Shown here: positions 1-6,513 of the stretch, one piece after another
How positions within the stretch are numbered: the first letter of the stretch is position 1
How the letters are laid out: each line of letters opens with the position of its first letter
Assembly (NCBI GenBank): GCA_965368585.1
Contig: CBDUNM010000075.1
Coordinates: forward strand, 1-22,792
Reading direction: 5' to 3'
From: JARRQB01 sp965368585
GTDB taxonomy: Bacteria; Pseudomonadota; Gammaproteobacteria; Chromatiales; Chromatiaceae
DNA: 22,792 nucleotides
The notes under the pieces: generated by a model
The model's input: only the letters and a program-made list of their open reading frames with translations
Told to the model about the DNA's origin: nothing
The model's database searches: none
Made by a program: the position numbers and the translations under genes

Positions 1-324
1 GACGGAGGAATTGGCAAACGGTCACACGACGTGCGACTGGCATGTGCATCACCGCACAGACCGAAACGGGACGCCATAATAGCGAGACGCCCGGTCCGCT
101 CGAACCGGTGGCGGATCACTCCGTGTTGCGACTTCATCCTTGCGCCGACCGTGCGCGCTGATGGACGAGACCGGCGTCGTGTCGGTCCACGGGATCGCCG
201 GGGCGTTCTCTACGGGCCTATTCTGATTGCAACCCAGCCGGGCCAGTGTCCGGCAGCCGTGGTCGCACCTGGGGTCCAAGACGCACTGCTGGTGCATTGC
301 GAACCGCAACATGGAGGCCAGGAG
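1..324. other. No recognisable gene
   Basis: Open frames cross this stretch on both strands, but none has a recognisable domain, and the plus-strand one is only the upstream extension of the GNAT frame that starts at 325. The last bases hold the Shine-Dalgarno sequence of that gene. I see no RNA gene or repeat here. Confidence 0.5.
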
Positions 325-846
325 ATGGATGTGGTCAGCGAAGAGACCATCATCGTTCGACGTGTTGCGTCGGCGGATCTGCCGGCGCTGCGTGAGATCT
401 ACGCCGATGTTGTCGGTACGCTGGGGCCTGCTGCCTACACGCCGGCGCAGGTCGACGCCTGGAAGGCTTTCGCCCGACAGGCTGAATTCGACGATTTCAT
501 CCTCGGCGTGAACACTTATGTAGCAGAGATCGGCGCGGAGATCGCCGGCTTCTGCGGGATTGCCGGCGACGGGCACGTGGCATCTGTTTATATAGCTCCG
601 GAACGCTGCGGTCAGGGGATTGGAACCACGCTGCTGAGACAGGTACTGGCGAGACATCCGGCGCCAAGTTCCGGGCAGTACTATGCAGAGGCGAGCCTGT
701 TCAGCCTGCCATTGTTCCGGCGTTGTGGATTTCGACAGACAGGCCGCGAACACGCGGTACGAGACGGGGTGGCCTTCGAGCGCTTCCTCGTAGCACGCGC
801 GGTCGAAGCTGATGATCCAACGAACAGGCGAGCAGGTCGAGTTTAG
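325..846 (+). CDS. GNAT-family N-acetyltransferase
   Basis: This 173-residue protein is a probable acetyl-CoA-dependent N-acyltransferase of the GNAT fold; its substrate is unknown. The N-terminal strand IIVRRVASADLPAL and helix alpha-1 are typical. The segment VASVYIAPERCGQGIGTTLL matches motif A, with the acetyl-CoA pyrophosphate loop R-C-G-Q-G-I-G (Q/RxxGxG/A). SLFSLPLFRRCGFRQTGRE matches the C-terminal motif B. I chose the ATG at 325 because GGAGG at 313-317 is well spaced before it and because GNAT homology begins a few residues in; the same frame is open upstream to position 31 but shows no homology. The C-terminal tail (about residues 160-173) overlaps the end of a decayed GNAT on the opposite strand, so it may be acquired sequence rather than native. 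The family call is firm; the biological role is not known. Confidence 0.85.
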   Translation: MDVVSEETIIVRRVASADLPALREIYADVVGTLGPAAYTPAQVDAWKAFARQAEFDDFILGVNTYVAEIGAEIAGFCGIAGDGHVASVYIAPERCGQGIGTTLLRQVLARHPAPSSGQYYAEASLFSLPLFRRCGFRQTGREHAVRDGVAFERFLVARAVEADDPTNRRAGRV

Positions 847-988
847 CCCTGGTCATGGATGGCAATGCCGCGGTGAAAACCTCCGGTTCGTAGGTCGGCG
901 CCGTCAGTGTCGGATAGCAGGCCCGCAGCAGCTCAGTAAAGGAAGACGCATCGTGCGGATCGGCCAATCGGACGGTAAAGCGGGACAC
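826..988 (-). pseudogene. Truncated N-terminal fragment of a second GNAT acetyltransferase
   Basis: Reading the minus strand from a GTG at 988 gives FTVRLADPHDASSFTELL, then a YPTL...YEPEV...ALPSMTRA segment. This strongly resembles the first 50 residues of a GNAT subfamily in which MTRANPxLLASGTYYV is usual. The resemblance stops near LDLLACS, just where the plus-strand GNAT frame ends, and the acetyl-CoA-binding motif A is absent. The frame stays open to 701 but only as antisense of the neighbouring GNAT gene. I read it as a gene remnant truncated by rearrangement, from a different GNAT subfamily than its neighbour. The assignment rests on pattern recall of the family, not an alignment. Confidence 0.55.
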
Positions 989-1203
989 TGTTGGTACTTC
1001 TTGTGGCGAATGTCTCTACCCGCATCCCGCGTCTATTGGGGCGGGAGAGCGACCCGTTCGCTGCCATGCCCGTTGAGTCAACAAACCAATCCGTGCTGAA
1101 CTATCAATATGTTAAAAGTTTGCATACCCGTTTAGATGCTTTTGTGTATTGCCTCAGATTGGTTATGCAATCGACCGATTGATACTAATCGAATCTGGAG
1201 ATA

Positions 1204-1437
1204 ATGGTGGATTGGGCGTGTATGCTGGCTTTTATCACCGGGACAGTGGACCACGAACCGTTGCTGCGTAACGAAAACCGCGCTGCGGAAAATCGGATCC
1301 TCAGAGCCCGGATAAAAGGCCGGTAGCTGCTGTCGGGTGCCGAGGAGAAGACGCTCGCCGACATCGGCCAGCGACGCGGTCTAAAGGCGCTTGAGGACAT
1401 CGCCGACGCCGCCAAACCGAACACCGTTCCGGACTGA
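1204..1437 (+). pseudogene. Remnant of an integrase (rve-type) transposase, N-terminal stub
   Basis: The frame reads MVDWACMLAF, then a VDHEPLLRNENRAAENRIL segment, RARIKGR, an in-frame TAG at 1324-1326, and then SGAEEKTLADIGQRRGLKAL and DIADAAKPNTV before TGA at 1435. This matches my memory of the N-terminus of a widespread integrase-core transposase group (typically ...LRNEYLAAENRILKAQLKGRL.LSDAER.TLAEIG.RLGRKAL...AKPDTILAWYRRL). The DDE catalytic core that should follow is missing, so the element is dead: one nonsense codon plus a 3' truncation. GGAG at 1196-1199 precedes the ATG. No terminal inverted repeats or partner end are visible nearby. Confidence 0.65.
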
Positions 1438-1486
1438 AATCACATGATTATTGCTTTCAGCAAAAGCTACCTTGTTATGTTTCTAC

Positions 1487-1518
1487 GATTAAACTAGACT
1501 AACGGAATTTAGTTTATC
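1487..1518. promoter_or_regulatory. Candidate operator of the toxin-antitoxin operon
   Basis: GATTAAACTA (1487-1496) and TAGTTTATC (1510-1518) form an imperfect palindrome; the inner 7 bp TAAACTA/TAGTTTA is perfect with a 13-nt spacer. It lies in an AT-rich stretch 10 bp before the antitoxin start. Phd/VapB antitoxins normally bind such palindromes to autorepress their operon, so this is a plausible operator. The position and symmetry are seen; the function is inferred. Confidence 0.45.
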
Positions 1519-1528
1519 TGAGGCTGGT

Positions 1529-1774
1529 ATGCAGATCGTTAACATCCACGAAGCGAAAACGCACTTGTCCCGGCTCGTCGAGCAGGCTGCCAAAGGCGAG
1601 CCGTTCGTGATCGCCAAGGCGGGTAAGCCGTTGGTCAAGGTCATGGCATTGAACGCGCCGGAGTCGGGGCAAATGAAGCGCCTGGGCTTTATGACCGGCG
1701 AGATTACCGTTCCCGACGACTTCGACCGTATGGGTAGCGCCGAGATCGAGCACAAATTCGGCGAAGACACATGA
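1529..1774 (+). CDS. Type II antitoxin, Phd/YefM family
   Basis: An 81-residue antitoxin paired with the PIN toxin encoded immediately downstream. The N-terminal region MQIVNIHEAKTHLSRLVEQA followed by AAKGEPFVIAKAGKPLVKV is the Phd/YefM DNA-binding and dimerisation fold; the C-terminal tail (about residues 50-81, rich in charged residues, ending EIEHKFGEDT) is the likely toxin-neutralising segment. Its stop overlaps the toxin start by 4 nt (ATGA), which suggests translational coupling so that antitoxin is made first. It probably represses its own promoter through the palindrome at 1487-1518. Antitoxins of this fold are found with VapC-type PIN toxins, so the pair is often named vapBC; I leave the symbol open because the fold is Phd-like rather than AbrB-like VapB. 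Confidence 0.9.
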   Translation: MQIVNIHEAKTHLSRLVEQAAKGEPFVIAKAGKPLVKVMALNAPESGQMKRLGFMTGEITVPDDFDRMGSAEIEHKFGEDT

Positions 1775-2157
1775 AGTTGTTGCTGGACACCCTTGTATTG
1801 TTGTGGGCCGCTGCCATGCCAGAGCGTCTTTCTGCGGATGCTCGTGCGTTGATTGAAGCAGATGAAAATGAGTTGTTTTTCAGCGCGGCCAGCCTGTGGG
1901 AGATCGTCATCAAGCGCGGACTGGGCCGTGATGATTTTCACGCGGATACGCGGTTATTGCGCCGGGGGCTTCTGGACAACGGCTACAGCGAGTTGCCCAT
2001 CGGCAGTAAGCATGCGGTCGCCATCGAGAGCTTGCCATCGATCCACAAAGACCCGTTTGACCGTATCCTTGTCGCTCAAGCGACGGTAGAGGGCATCACC
2101 CTAGTGACTACAGATGCCTTAGTGGCGCAGTACCCTGGGCCGGTGCGGGCGGTATAG
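1771..2157 (+). CDS. vapC: Type II toxin, PIN-domain ribonuclease (VapC family)
   Basis: A 128-residue PIN-domain protein, the usual length for the family. PIN toxins are Mg2+-dependent RNases that cleave tRNA or rRNA when released from their antitoxin. The acidic metal-binding residues are in place: D6 in MKLLLDT, E44 in SLWEIVIK, D94 and D97 in HKDPFDRILVAQA, and D115 in LVTTDAL. The toxin therefore looks catalytically intact. One oddity is DTLVLLWA where the subfamily usually has DTHVLLWA. It overlaps the antitoxin gene by 4 nt and shares its promoter. The pair sits between a dead transposase stub and an AT-rich gene, a common setting for such modules. Confidence 0.92.
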   Translation: MKLLLDTLVLLWAAAMPERLSADARALIEADENELFFSAASLWEIVIKRGLGRDDFHADTRLLRRGLLDNGYSELPIGSKHAVAIESLPSIHKDPFDRILVAQATVEGITLVTTDALVAQYPGPVRAV

Positions 2158-2233
2158 CGCAATTCCGTAGTTAGCGGAAAGGAGTTCGCTTTGCGGATCG
2201 ACGCACCAAGGACCAAAATACAAGGATAAGAGA

Positions 2234-2818
2234 ATGCTTCATTTACTGAACGAATTTATCCATATAAATTTATCATTTTCGACGCCAAGACGTATATTTC
2301 TTTTATTGGGCGTTTATGTGTTTTTTATTACGTTACTGCTGCCTCTCATTACTGTGCACCCACCTTTTGACATGTCTATTGACGGGTACGCTTACGAGGA
2401 AATGATGCCCAGAATGGCAGCGATGACGTCTACTGAAAGGTATCGTTATGCCATTGGTCTTTGGACATTAGACACGGCGTATCCAATTTGTTATGCGTTT
2501 CTACTAAGTGCGCTACTAACATACCCGGTGAAAAAAATCGAGTACAGTTCGAAAATAGTTGAATACTTGTCGCTCATCCCATGGCTTCCCGCGACTCTGG
2601 ATATATGTGAGAACGCGTTCATAACCGCGTCTTTGATTACCTATCCGAATACCTCTTTGTTTATTGTCGATGCGGCCTCGTTACTAACCAAAACCAAGTG
2701 GGTATTCATCTTCACAATTGTTGTAATTACAATTTTGGCCAACATCATATGTTGGCCGGTGGTGTGGTCGCGTTTTATAAAAGAGCGACACGTCAGAGGT
2801 AATCAACTCGAAAAGTGA
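2234..2818 (+). CDS. Hypothetical four-helix inner-membrane protein
   Basis: A 194-residue protein that I do not recognise. Four hydrophobic segments are visible: about residues 20-40 (RIFLLLGVYVFFITLLLPLI), 75-96 (ending YAFLLSALLTYPV), 110-135 (ending with the LITYPNTSLFI turn) and 153-177 (VFIFTIVVITILANIICWPV). A 35-residue loop between helices 1 and 2 carries SIDGYAYEEMMPRMAAM. The ATG at 2234 has AAGGA at suitable spacing. Codon use is much richer in A/T than all its neighbours (ATA, TTA and AAA are common), which suggests recent transfer. It stands alone, with remnants on both sides. No enzymatic motif is evident. Confidence 0.75.
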   Translation: MLHLLNEFIHINLSFSTPRRIFLLLGVYVFFITLLLPLITVHPPFDMSIDGYAYEEMMPRMAAMTSTERYRYAIGLWTLDTAYPICYAFLLSALLTYPVKKIEYSSKIVEYLSLIPWLPATLDICENAFITASLITYPNTSLFIVDAASLLTKTKWVFIFTIVVITILANIICWPVVWSRFIKERHVRGNQLEK

Positions 2819-3024
2819 TCTGTATACCTCGATGAATAGAATACTCATTACCTGCTTGGTCATTCGTCACCCAAAGTCGAATTCCTACGCGCAGGCGGGT
2901 ACTGAAGAATCTTCGCAACAGGCGGCACGAATTGCGGCACCTGGGGTCCAATTCCATAAGGTTGGAAGCGCGCCGCGGATTCCCGATATCCTTGGAGAAA
3001 TTGTGCCGCACCCCACGAGAGTCG

Positions 3025-3738
3025 ATGAGCGCTGAACGAAAGGACGTTGACAAGACCGCCAGCACCAAAGACGTAGACGCCTTTCTGCGCCGGGTGGCGG
3101 CCACGCCGGTACGCCCGTCAGAGGGCGGTCATGGGCGCCTGATCTTCGCCATGGACGCGACCGCCAGCCGGGAACCCACCTGGGACCGGGCTAGCCATAT
3201 TCAGGCGGCCATGTTCAGCGAGACGGCGGACCTGGGTGGACTCGCGGTCCAACTCTGCTTCTATCGCGGTTTGCTCGAGTTCGAATCCTCCCCCTGGTGC
3301 ACGGAGTCGGACGCCCTGCTCAAGCGGATGACCCGGGTTCACTGCGCCGCGGGTCTCACCCAGATCGGGCGGGTGCTGGAGCACGCCTTAGAGGAGGACG
3401 AGCGGCAACGGGTCAACGCCCTGGTCTTTGTCGGGGATTGTATGGAGGAGAACCCGGACGTGCTGAGTGGGCTTGCCGGCAAACTCGGGCTCAAGGGGCT
3501 GCCAGCCTTCGTGTTCCAAGAGGGCAGGGACTCGGAGGCGGAACGCAGCTTTCGCCAGATCGCGCGCCTTAGCGGCGGCGCCTACTGCCCATTCGACGCC
3601 TCCAGCCCCCAAACCCTGCGGGATCTCTTGAGCGCGGTGGCGGTGTTCGCCGCGGGCGGGCGCAAGGCCCTTGAGCAGTTCGGACGAAGGCGCGGCGGGG
3701 CGGTCTTGCAGCTCACCCATCAGATCACCAAGGGCTAA
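3025..3738 (+). CDS. VWA-domain protein, partner of the membrane J-domain protein
   Basis: A 237-residue soluble protein with a von Willebrand factor A fold. The first strand RLIFAMDATASRE carries a MIDAS-like D44-A-T46-A-S48 (DxTxS in place of DxSxS); T112 in AGLTQIG and D138 in LVFVGDCMEENPD complete the metal site. No signal peptide or membrane segment is present. I chose the ATG at 3025, where charged soluble sequence begins; the frame is open upstream to 2932 without recognisable sequence. Its TAA overlaps the ATG of the next gene by one base (TAATG), so the two are translationally coupled. As far as I recall, VWA proteins of this kind occur beside DnaJ-like membrane proteins in other proteobacteria, but no pathway is established. 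A metal-dependent protein-binding role is inferred. Confidence 0.8.
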   Translation: MSAERKDVDKTASTKDVDAFLRRVAATPVRPSEGGHGRLIFAMDATASREPTWDRASHIQAAMFSETADLGGLAVQLCFYRGLLEFESSPWCTESDALLKRMTRVHCAAGLTQIGRVLEHALEEDERQRVNALVFVGDCMEENPDVLSGLAGKLGLKGLPAFVFQEGRDSEAERSFRQIARLSGGAYCPFDASSPQTLRDLLSAVAVFAAGGRKALEQFGRRRGGAVLQLTHQITKG

Positions 3739-4499
3739 TGTTCGGCAGACTCGCCATATTGGGGGCGTTTCTCCTGGGTCTGCTTTGGTTCTTGCACTGG
3801 TTCCGCAGCGCACCGCCGCAGAAAGTCGCTAAGGTCCTGCGGAAGACCGCTCTCTACGGGACCATCGGTCTACTGATCCTGCTTGCGGCCACAGGCCGGT
3901 TGAATCCGGTGTTTGCAGCCGCTGCCGCGGCAGTTCCCGTGATAGTGCGAGGTATCAACCTGCTGCGGCTGCTACCGGTGATTCAGCAGATCCTGCGAAT
4001 GCTGGGGATCCAGGGTATTCCGGGCGTCGCCCCCGGCGGCGATACGGACTCGTCGGGCCGCACCTCGTCCATCCGTACCCGTTTCCTGGAGATGACCCTG
4101 GATCACGACAGCGGGAACATGGACGGAGTGGTTCTGGAGGGCGACTATCGGGGCCGGCGGCTCTCGGAACTTGGCCTCGATCAGCTAGTAGAATTGCTGG
4201 CCGTTTACCGCGTACAGGACCCCCAGTCCGCCGCTGTGCTCGAGGCCTATCTGGATCGGACCGAAGGAGAGACCTGGCGCGACAACGTCGAAGGCGATGG
4301 TGCCCCGGCGTCTCCTGGCGGCGGCCAAATGACCCGGGAGGAAGCCCTCGCGATCCTCGGGCTGCAGGCGGGCGCCGGCAAGGAGGAGATACGAGAAGCC
4401 CATCGGCGATTGATGCAGAAGCTCCACCCGGACCGAGGCGGCTCCGACTACCTGGCGGCCACAATCAATCAGGCCAAACGCGTGTTACTGGGCGATTGA
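3738..4499 (+). CDS. Membrane-anchored J-domain (DnaJ-like) protein
   Basis: A 253-residue protein with an N-terminal membrane region (helices about 3-22, 38-54 and possibly 56-72), a linker, a central soluble domain (about 113-180, from IRTRFLEMTLDHDSG through DRTEGETW), a Gly/Pro-rich joint and a C-terminal J-domain (about 199-253). The J-domain contains the diagnostic HPD at 230-232 (MQKLHPDRGGSDY), so it should stimulate an Hsp70 ATPase such as DnaK. The C-terminal J-domain behind membrane helices resembles Tim14/Pam18-type and DjlA-like co-chaperones, with the J-domain expected in the cytoplasm. It overlaps the VWA gene by one base. Likely job (inference): recruiting Hsp70 to a membrane-proximal client, possibly with the VWA protein as adaptor. 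Confidence 0.87.
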   Translation: MFGRLAILGAFLLGLLWFLHWFRSAPPQKVAKVLRKTALYGTIGLLILLAATGRLNPVFAAAAAAVPVIVRGINLLRLLPVIQQILRMLGIQGIPGVAPGGDTDSSGRTSSIRTRFLEMTLDHDSGNMDGVVLEGDYRGRRLSELGLDQLVELLAVYRVQDPQSAAVLEAYLDRTEGETWRDNVEGDGAPASPGGGQMTREEALAILGLQAGAGKEEIREAHRRLMQKLHPDRGGSDYLAATINQAKRVLLGD

Positions 4500-4599
4500 C
4501 ATGGTTTCCGGTTCCGCGTTTGGTATGATCAGTAAATACCGGCTTCCAGTATCCAGTTCATCCCGTCCGTCTGCGTTGCCCGTCGCTTTAATAGTCCGG

Positions 4600-5031
4600 C
4601 TATGCGCGCTCTTCTCGCCAGCGCCGACGCGTGACTTCGAGGGGATCATGCGCCGAACGATTCGGGCGGTAGCCGTAGGAGTCAGGGTGGAACTTGGCAT
4701 CAAGCGTTCGCTCGAGTAAAAGTTGCACCACTAACTGGGCGATCCGATCCGATATCGTCGGGATGCCGAGCACTCGAACCCGGCCATCCGATTTCGGGAT
4801 TTCCTTCCTCAAAACCGGCGGCGGGAAGTAGCTCCCGGACGATAGCCGGTTGCAAATCTTATGCAGCTTTCGGTCCCGGTTCTCATCGAACTGTTGCATC
4901 GTTTGTCCGTCACAACCAGCCGATCCGCGGTTGGCTTTGACAGCCTTGTACGATGCCCACACCAGCGCCTTCGGTATTTCGCAGGCTTTTCCCCAGCCGC
5001 ACAGATCCTCCTCGATTCGAGTTGACCGCCA
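4600..5031 (-). pseudogene. Truncated group II intron reverse transcriptase (N-terminal part)
   Basis: The minus-strand frame is open from a TAG at 5034-5032 and reads GKACEIPKALVWASYKAVKA, NRGSAGCDGQTMQQF, RLSSGSYFPPPVLRKEIPKS, LGIPTISDRIAQLVV and FHPDSYGYRPNRSAHDPLEV. These are the RT0 and following N-terminal blocks of LtrA-type intron-encoded proteins. The frame ends at 4600, just before the conserved block that carries the first catalytic aspartate; the YADD motif, the X/maturase domain and the endonuclease domain are all missing. A GTG at 4962 is the first in-frame start codon I find, although homology begins upstream of it. The intron is therefore immobile. A break at about 4610 joins it to sequence I cannot assign. 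Confidence 0.85.
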
Positions 5032-5340
5032 CTACCGCGGCTTCCTCACTACAACGAGTGCATCCGCCCCTGAATCGCAGCATCGGTACTCTTGGCTGGC
5101 GGGTGCACCGCTTTCGCCGGCTCCCTTGACATCTGCGCTCAGGTTCTCACGTTCCATACGCTGGCCTCGCCCTGGATCTTGCCGCCTTAACGCCGGGTGC
5201 CGCGTACCCAATAGACAGGTCTCCGGTACGCTGATCAGCGTGCTCCTATACTCACGCATTTTGACACCACCAAAGATTTCGACGCTTCATCGGTCGGTTC
5301 ACTTTCGTTCAACTTCCACGGGCGACACCTGACAGATCAT
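5032..5340 (-). other. Probable 5' ribozyme part (domains I-III) of the minus-strand group II intron
   Basis: Directly upstream of the reverse transcriptase, the minus strand contains stretches such as GGAAGTTGAACGAAAGTGAA, CAAAATGCGTGAGTATAGGA, GCGTATGGAACGTGAGAACC and CAAGAGTACCGATGCTGCGA. I recall these as typical of domains I-III of bacterial group II introns. The spurious frame through it (MREYRSTLI...GTRHPALRRQDPG) is a familiar translation artefact of such introns. I cannot fix the 5' splice site; the region from 5341 to about 5550 may continue domain I, but I see no clear landmark there. This was judged by recall and not by a covariance model. Confidence 0.5.
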
Positions 5341-5557
5341 CGTCTGCCTTTTCCGGACTCGCTCACCACCGCATCCTTTCGAATGCCGCAGCAGCCGGCG
5401 GTTTGGGGAGTGATCCTGCAACCCCTCCCCGCGGGACCCACCCTCATCCAACGTACAGCAAGGGTTTGCTGGAGATTCCCGCTTTATTGCCGGCAAGCGC
5501 CAACGTTTCCGTCGTGACCCACATACGAAGTTATTTCTGCGCGAACCCTAAACCGAG

Positions 5558-5637
5558 GAGCTGATGCGGCAGTCCCGCGCGTCCGGTTCTGTGGGGTTTC
5601 GGTCCGGGAACCTGCCGGGCCGTTTTACCGGACCCGC
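5558..5637 (+). other. Group II intron domain V/VI-like 3' end, plus strand
   Basis: GAGCTGATGCGG, a CAGT loop and CCCGCGCGTCCGGTTCT (5558-5590) fit the domain V hairpin: the AGC catalytic triad pairs with the 3' GGTTCT side, with a two-base bulge. It appears to be one base short of the usual 34 nt. A second stem follows, GGTCCGG with CCGGACC (about 5601-5635), with an unpaired A after a T-run, like the branch-point A of domain VI. It is on the opposite strand from the reverse transcriptase fragment at 4600-5031 and sits beside that intron's 5' side, so it cannot be that intron's own 3' end in a normal arrangement. The fold was drawn by hand. Confidence 0.45.
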
Positions 5638-5641
5638 CTGA

Positions 5642-5882
5642 CCTGCAATTTTAACCAGCCGATCGGAGACGGGCGCGAATGAACCGGCAGGGATGCGGCG
5701 CAAGTCCCGTGCGGGGCGCATTCTCGAAAGTACAGTTTGTCCCCCGTCCCCGATCTATCCGGGTCCGCGCTGGGACTTGCCCTTCACTCAAACCACAACT
5801 ACAGCTATGGTTTTCCCTCCAGGGTGGCGTCCGAACGTGCCTGGCCGGCGCGATCATCCCGGATACTGGTGCGACATGCAGG
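5642..5882 (+). mobile_element. MITE-like element, copy A (241 bp)
   Basis: It is a non-coding element about 90% identical by eye to copy B at 12434-12687, in the same orientation. The right end CTGGTGCGACATGCAGG (5866-5882) differs by one base from copy B; the left end CCTGCAATTTTAACCAG (5642-5658) is degenerate, so its terminal inverted repeat is partly lost. Inside are GAGACGGGCGCGAATG and the arm CCCCCGTCCCC, which form an internal inverted repeat. It lacks a transposase and is presumably mobilised in trans. It abuts the intron domain VI-like stem on the left and the mrpG stop codon on the right. No clear target-site duplication is visible. Confidence 0.7.
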
Positions 5883-6233
5883 CTAAACCCGGTCCTGCAG
5901 ATCCCCCGGCCTCTGCAACGATGTTTCGTTCGGTAGTTTACTGACGGACGGCAGGCGCAGGTGCAGCGCCGCCTTGGCCATCAGGTGGGCGCCTACCGGC
6001 GCGGTGATGAAGAGGAACAAAGTCACCAACACTTCGTGCAGGCTCAATCCCTCGTCCTGGTGGCTGAAAAACACCGCCGAAGCAATCAGCAGGCTGCCGA
6101 CGCCAAGTGTGGACGCCTTGGTCGGCCCGTGCAACCGGGTGTAGAAATCGCGCAATCGCACCAGGCCCAGCGAGCCGATGAAAGTGAACGCGGCACCGAC
6201 GAGGATAAGGACAGAAAGGACGATCTCCAGCAT
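5883..6233 (-). CDS. mrpG: Mrp antiporter subunit G (MnhG/PhaG)
   Basis: A 116-residue small membrane subunit of the multisubunit Na+(K+)/H+ antiporter. Three hydrophobic helices are seen: LEIVLSVLILVGAAFTFIGS, the ASTLGVGSLLIASAVFF segment and VLVTLFLFITAPVGAHLMAK. The conserved G-x-L-G-L-V-R-L-x-D-F-Y-x-R-L-H block and the TAPVGAH block identify MrpG. The start at 6233 is supported by AGGTGG overlapping the mrpF stop. It is the last gene of the operon. Its final 15 or so residues (NETSLQRPGDLQDRV) are not family-like, and its TAG stop (5885-5883) lies directly against the end of MITE copy A, so the native 3' end was probably replaced when the element arrived. Confidence 0.92.
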   Translation of the reverse strand: MLEIVLSVLILVGAAFTFIGSLGLVRLRDFYTRLHGPTKASTLGVGSLLIASAVFFSHQDEGLSLHEVLVTLFLFITAPVGAHLMAKAALHLRLPSVSKLPNETSLQRPGDLQDRV

Positions 6234-6243
6234 ATGCTGCCAC

Positions 6244-6513
6244 CTATTCGATAATGTCGCCGCGGGTAAGGAACTTACAAAGCGCGGCCGTGCTGACAAA
6301 ACCCATCATGGCGATCAGCAAAGCCGCTTCGAAGTAGAGGTTACTGGCCAGGTGAATACCGAGCAGGACCAGCAGCGCCACGGTGTTCACGTAGAGCGTG
6401 TCGAGCGCCAGGATTCGGTCGGGCTCGGTCGGTCCGGTCACCAGCCGCCATAACGACATCAGCATGGCGGCGCTGACCAGTCCGAAGGCGATGAGCAGCG
6501 CGGCGTTCAACAT
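6244..6513 (-). CDS. mrpF: Mrp antiporter subunit F (MnhF/PhaF)
   Basis: An 89-residue subunit with three membrane helices, the standard length for MrpF. The block RLVTGPTEPDRILALDTLYV (GPxxxDRxxALD) is the family signature, with a conserved Asp in the membrane region. ALLIAMMGFVSTAALCKFLT forms the third helix, and the tail RGDIIE ends the protein. It starts at 6513, inside the end of mrpE (7-nt overlap), and is followed after 10 nt by mrpG. MrpF is needed for assembly of the complex. Confidence 0.94.
   Translation of the reverse strand: MLNAALLIAFGLVSAAMLMSLWRLVTGPTEPDRILALDTLYVNTVALLVLLGIHLASNLYFEAALLIAMMGFVSTAALCKFLTRGDIIE

Noticed and set aside
265..2951. Shared 15-mer GCACCTGGGGTCCAA at 265-279 and 2937-2951
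   Set aside because: A single 15-base match in a window this size is close to chance expectation, and the flanks do not align.
2929..2954. Inverted repeat GAATTG...CAATTC as a terminator or element end
   Set aside because: The arms are only 6 bp with a 14-nt spacer and there is no T-run; no element boundary coincides with it.
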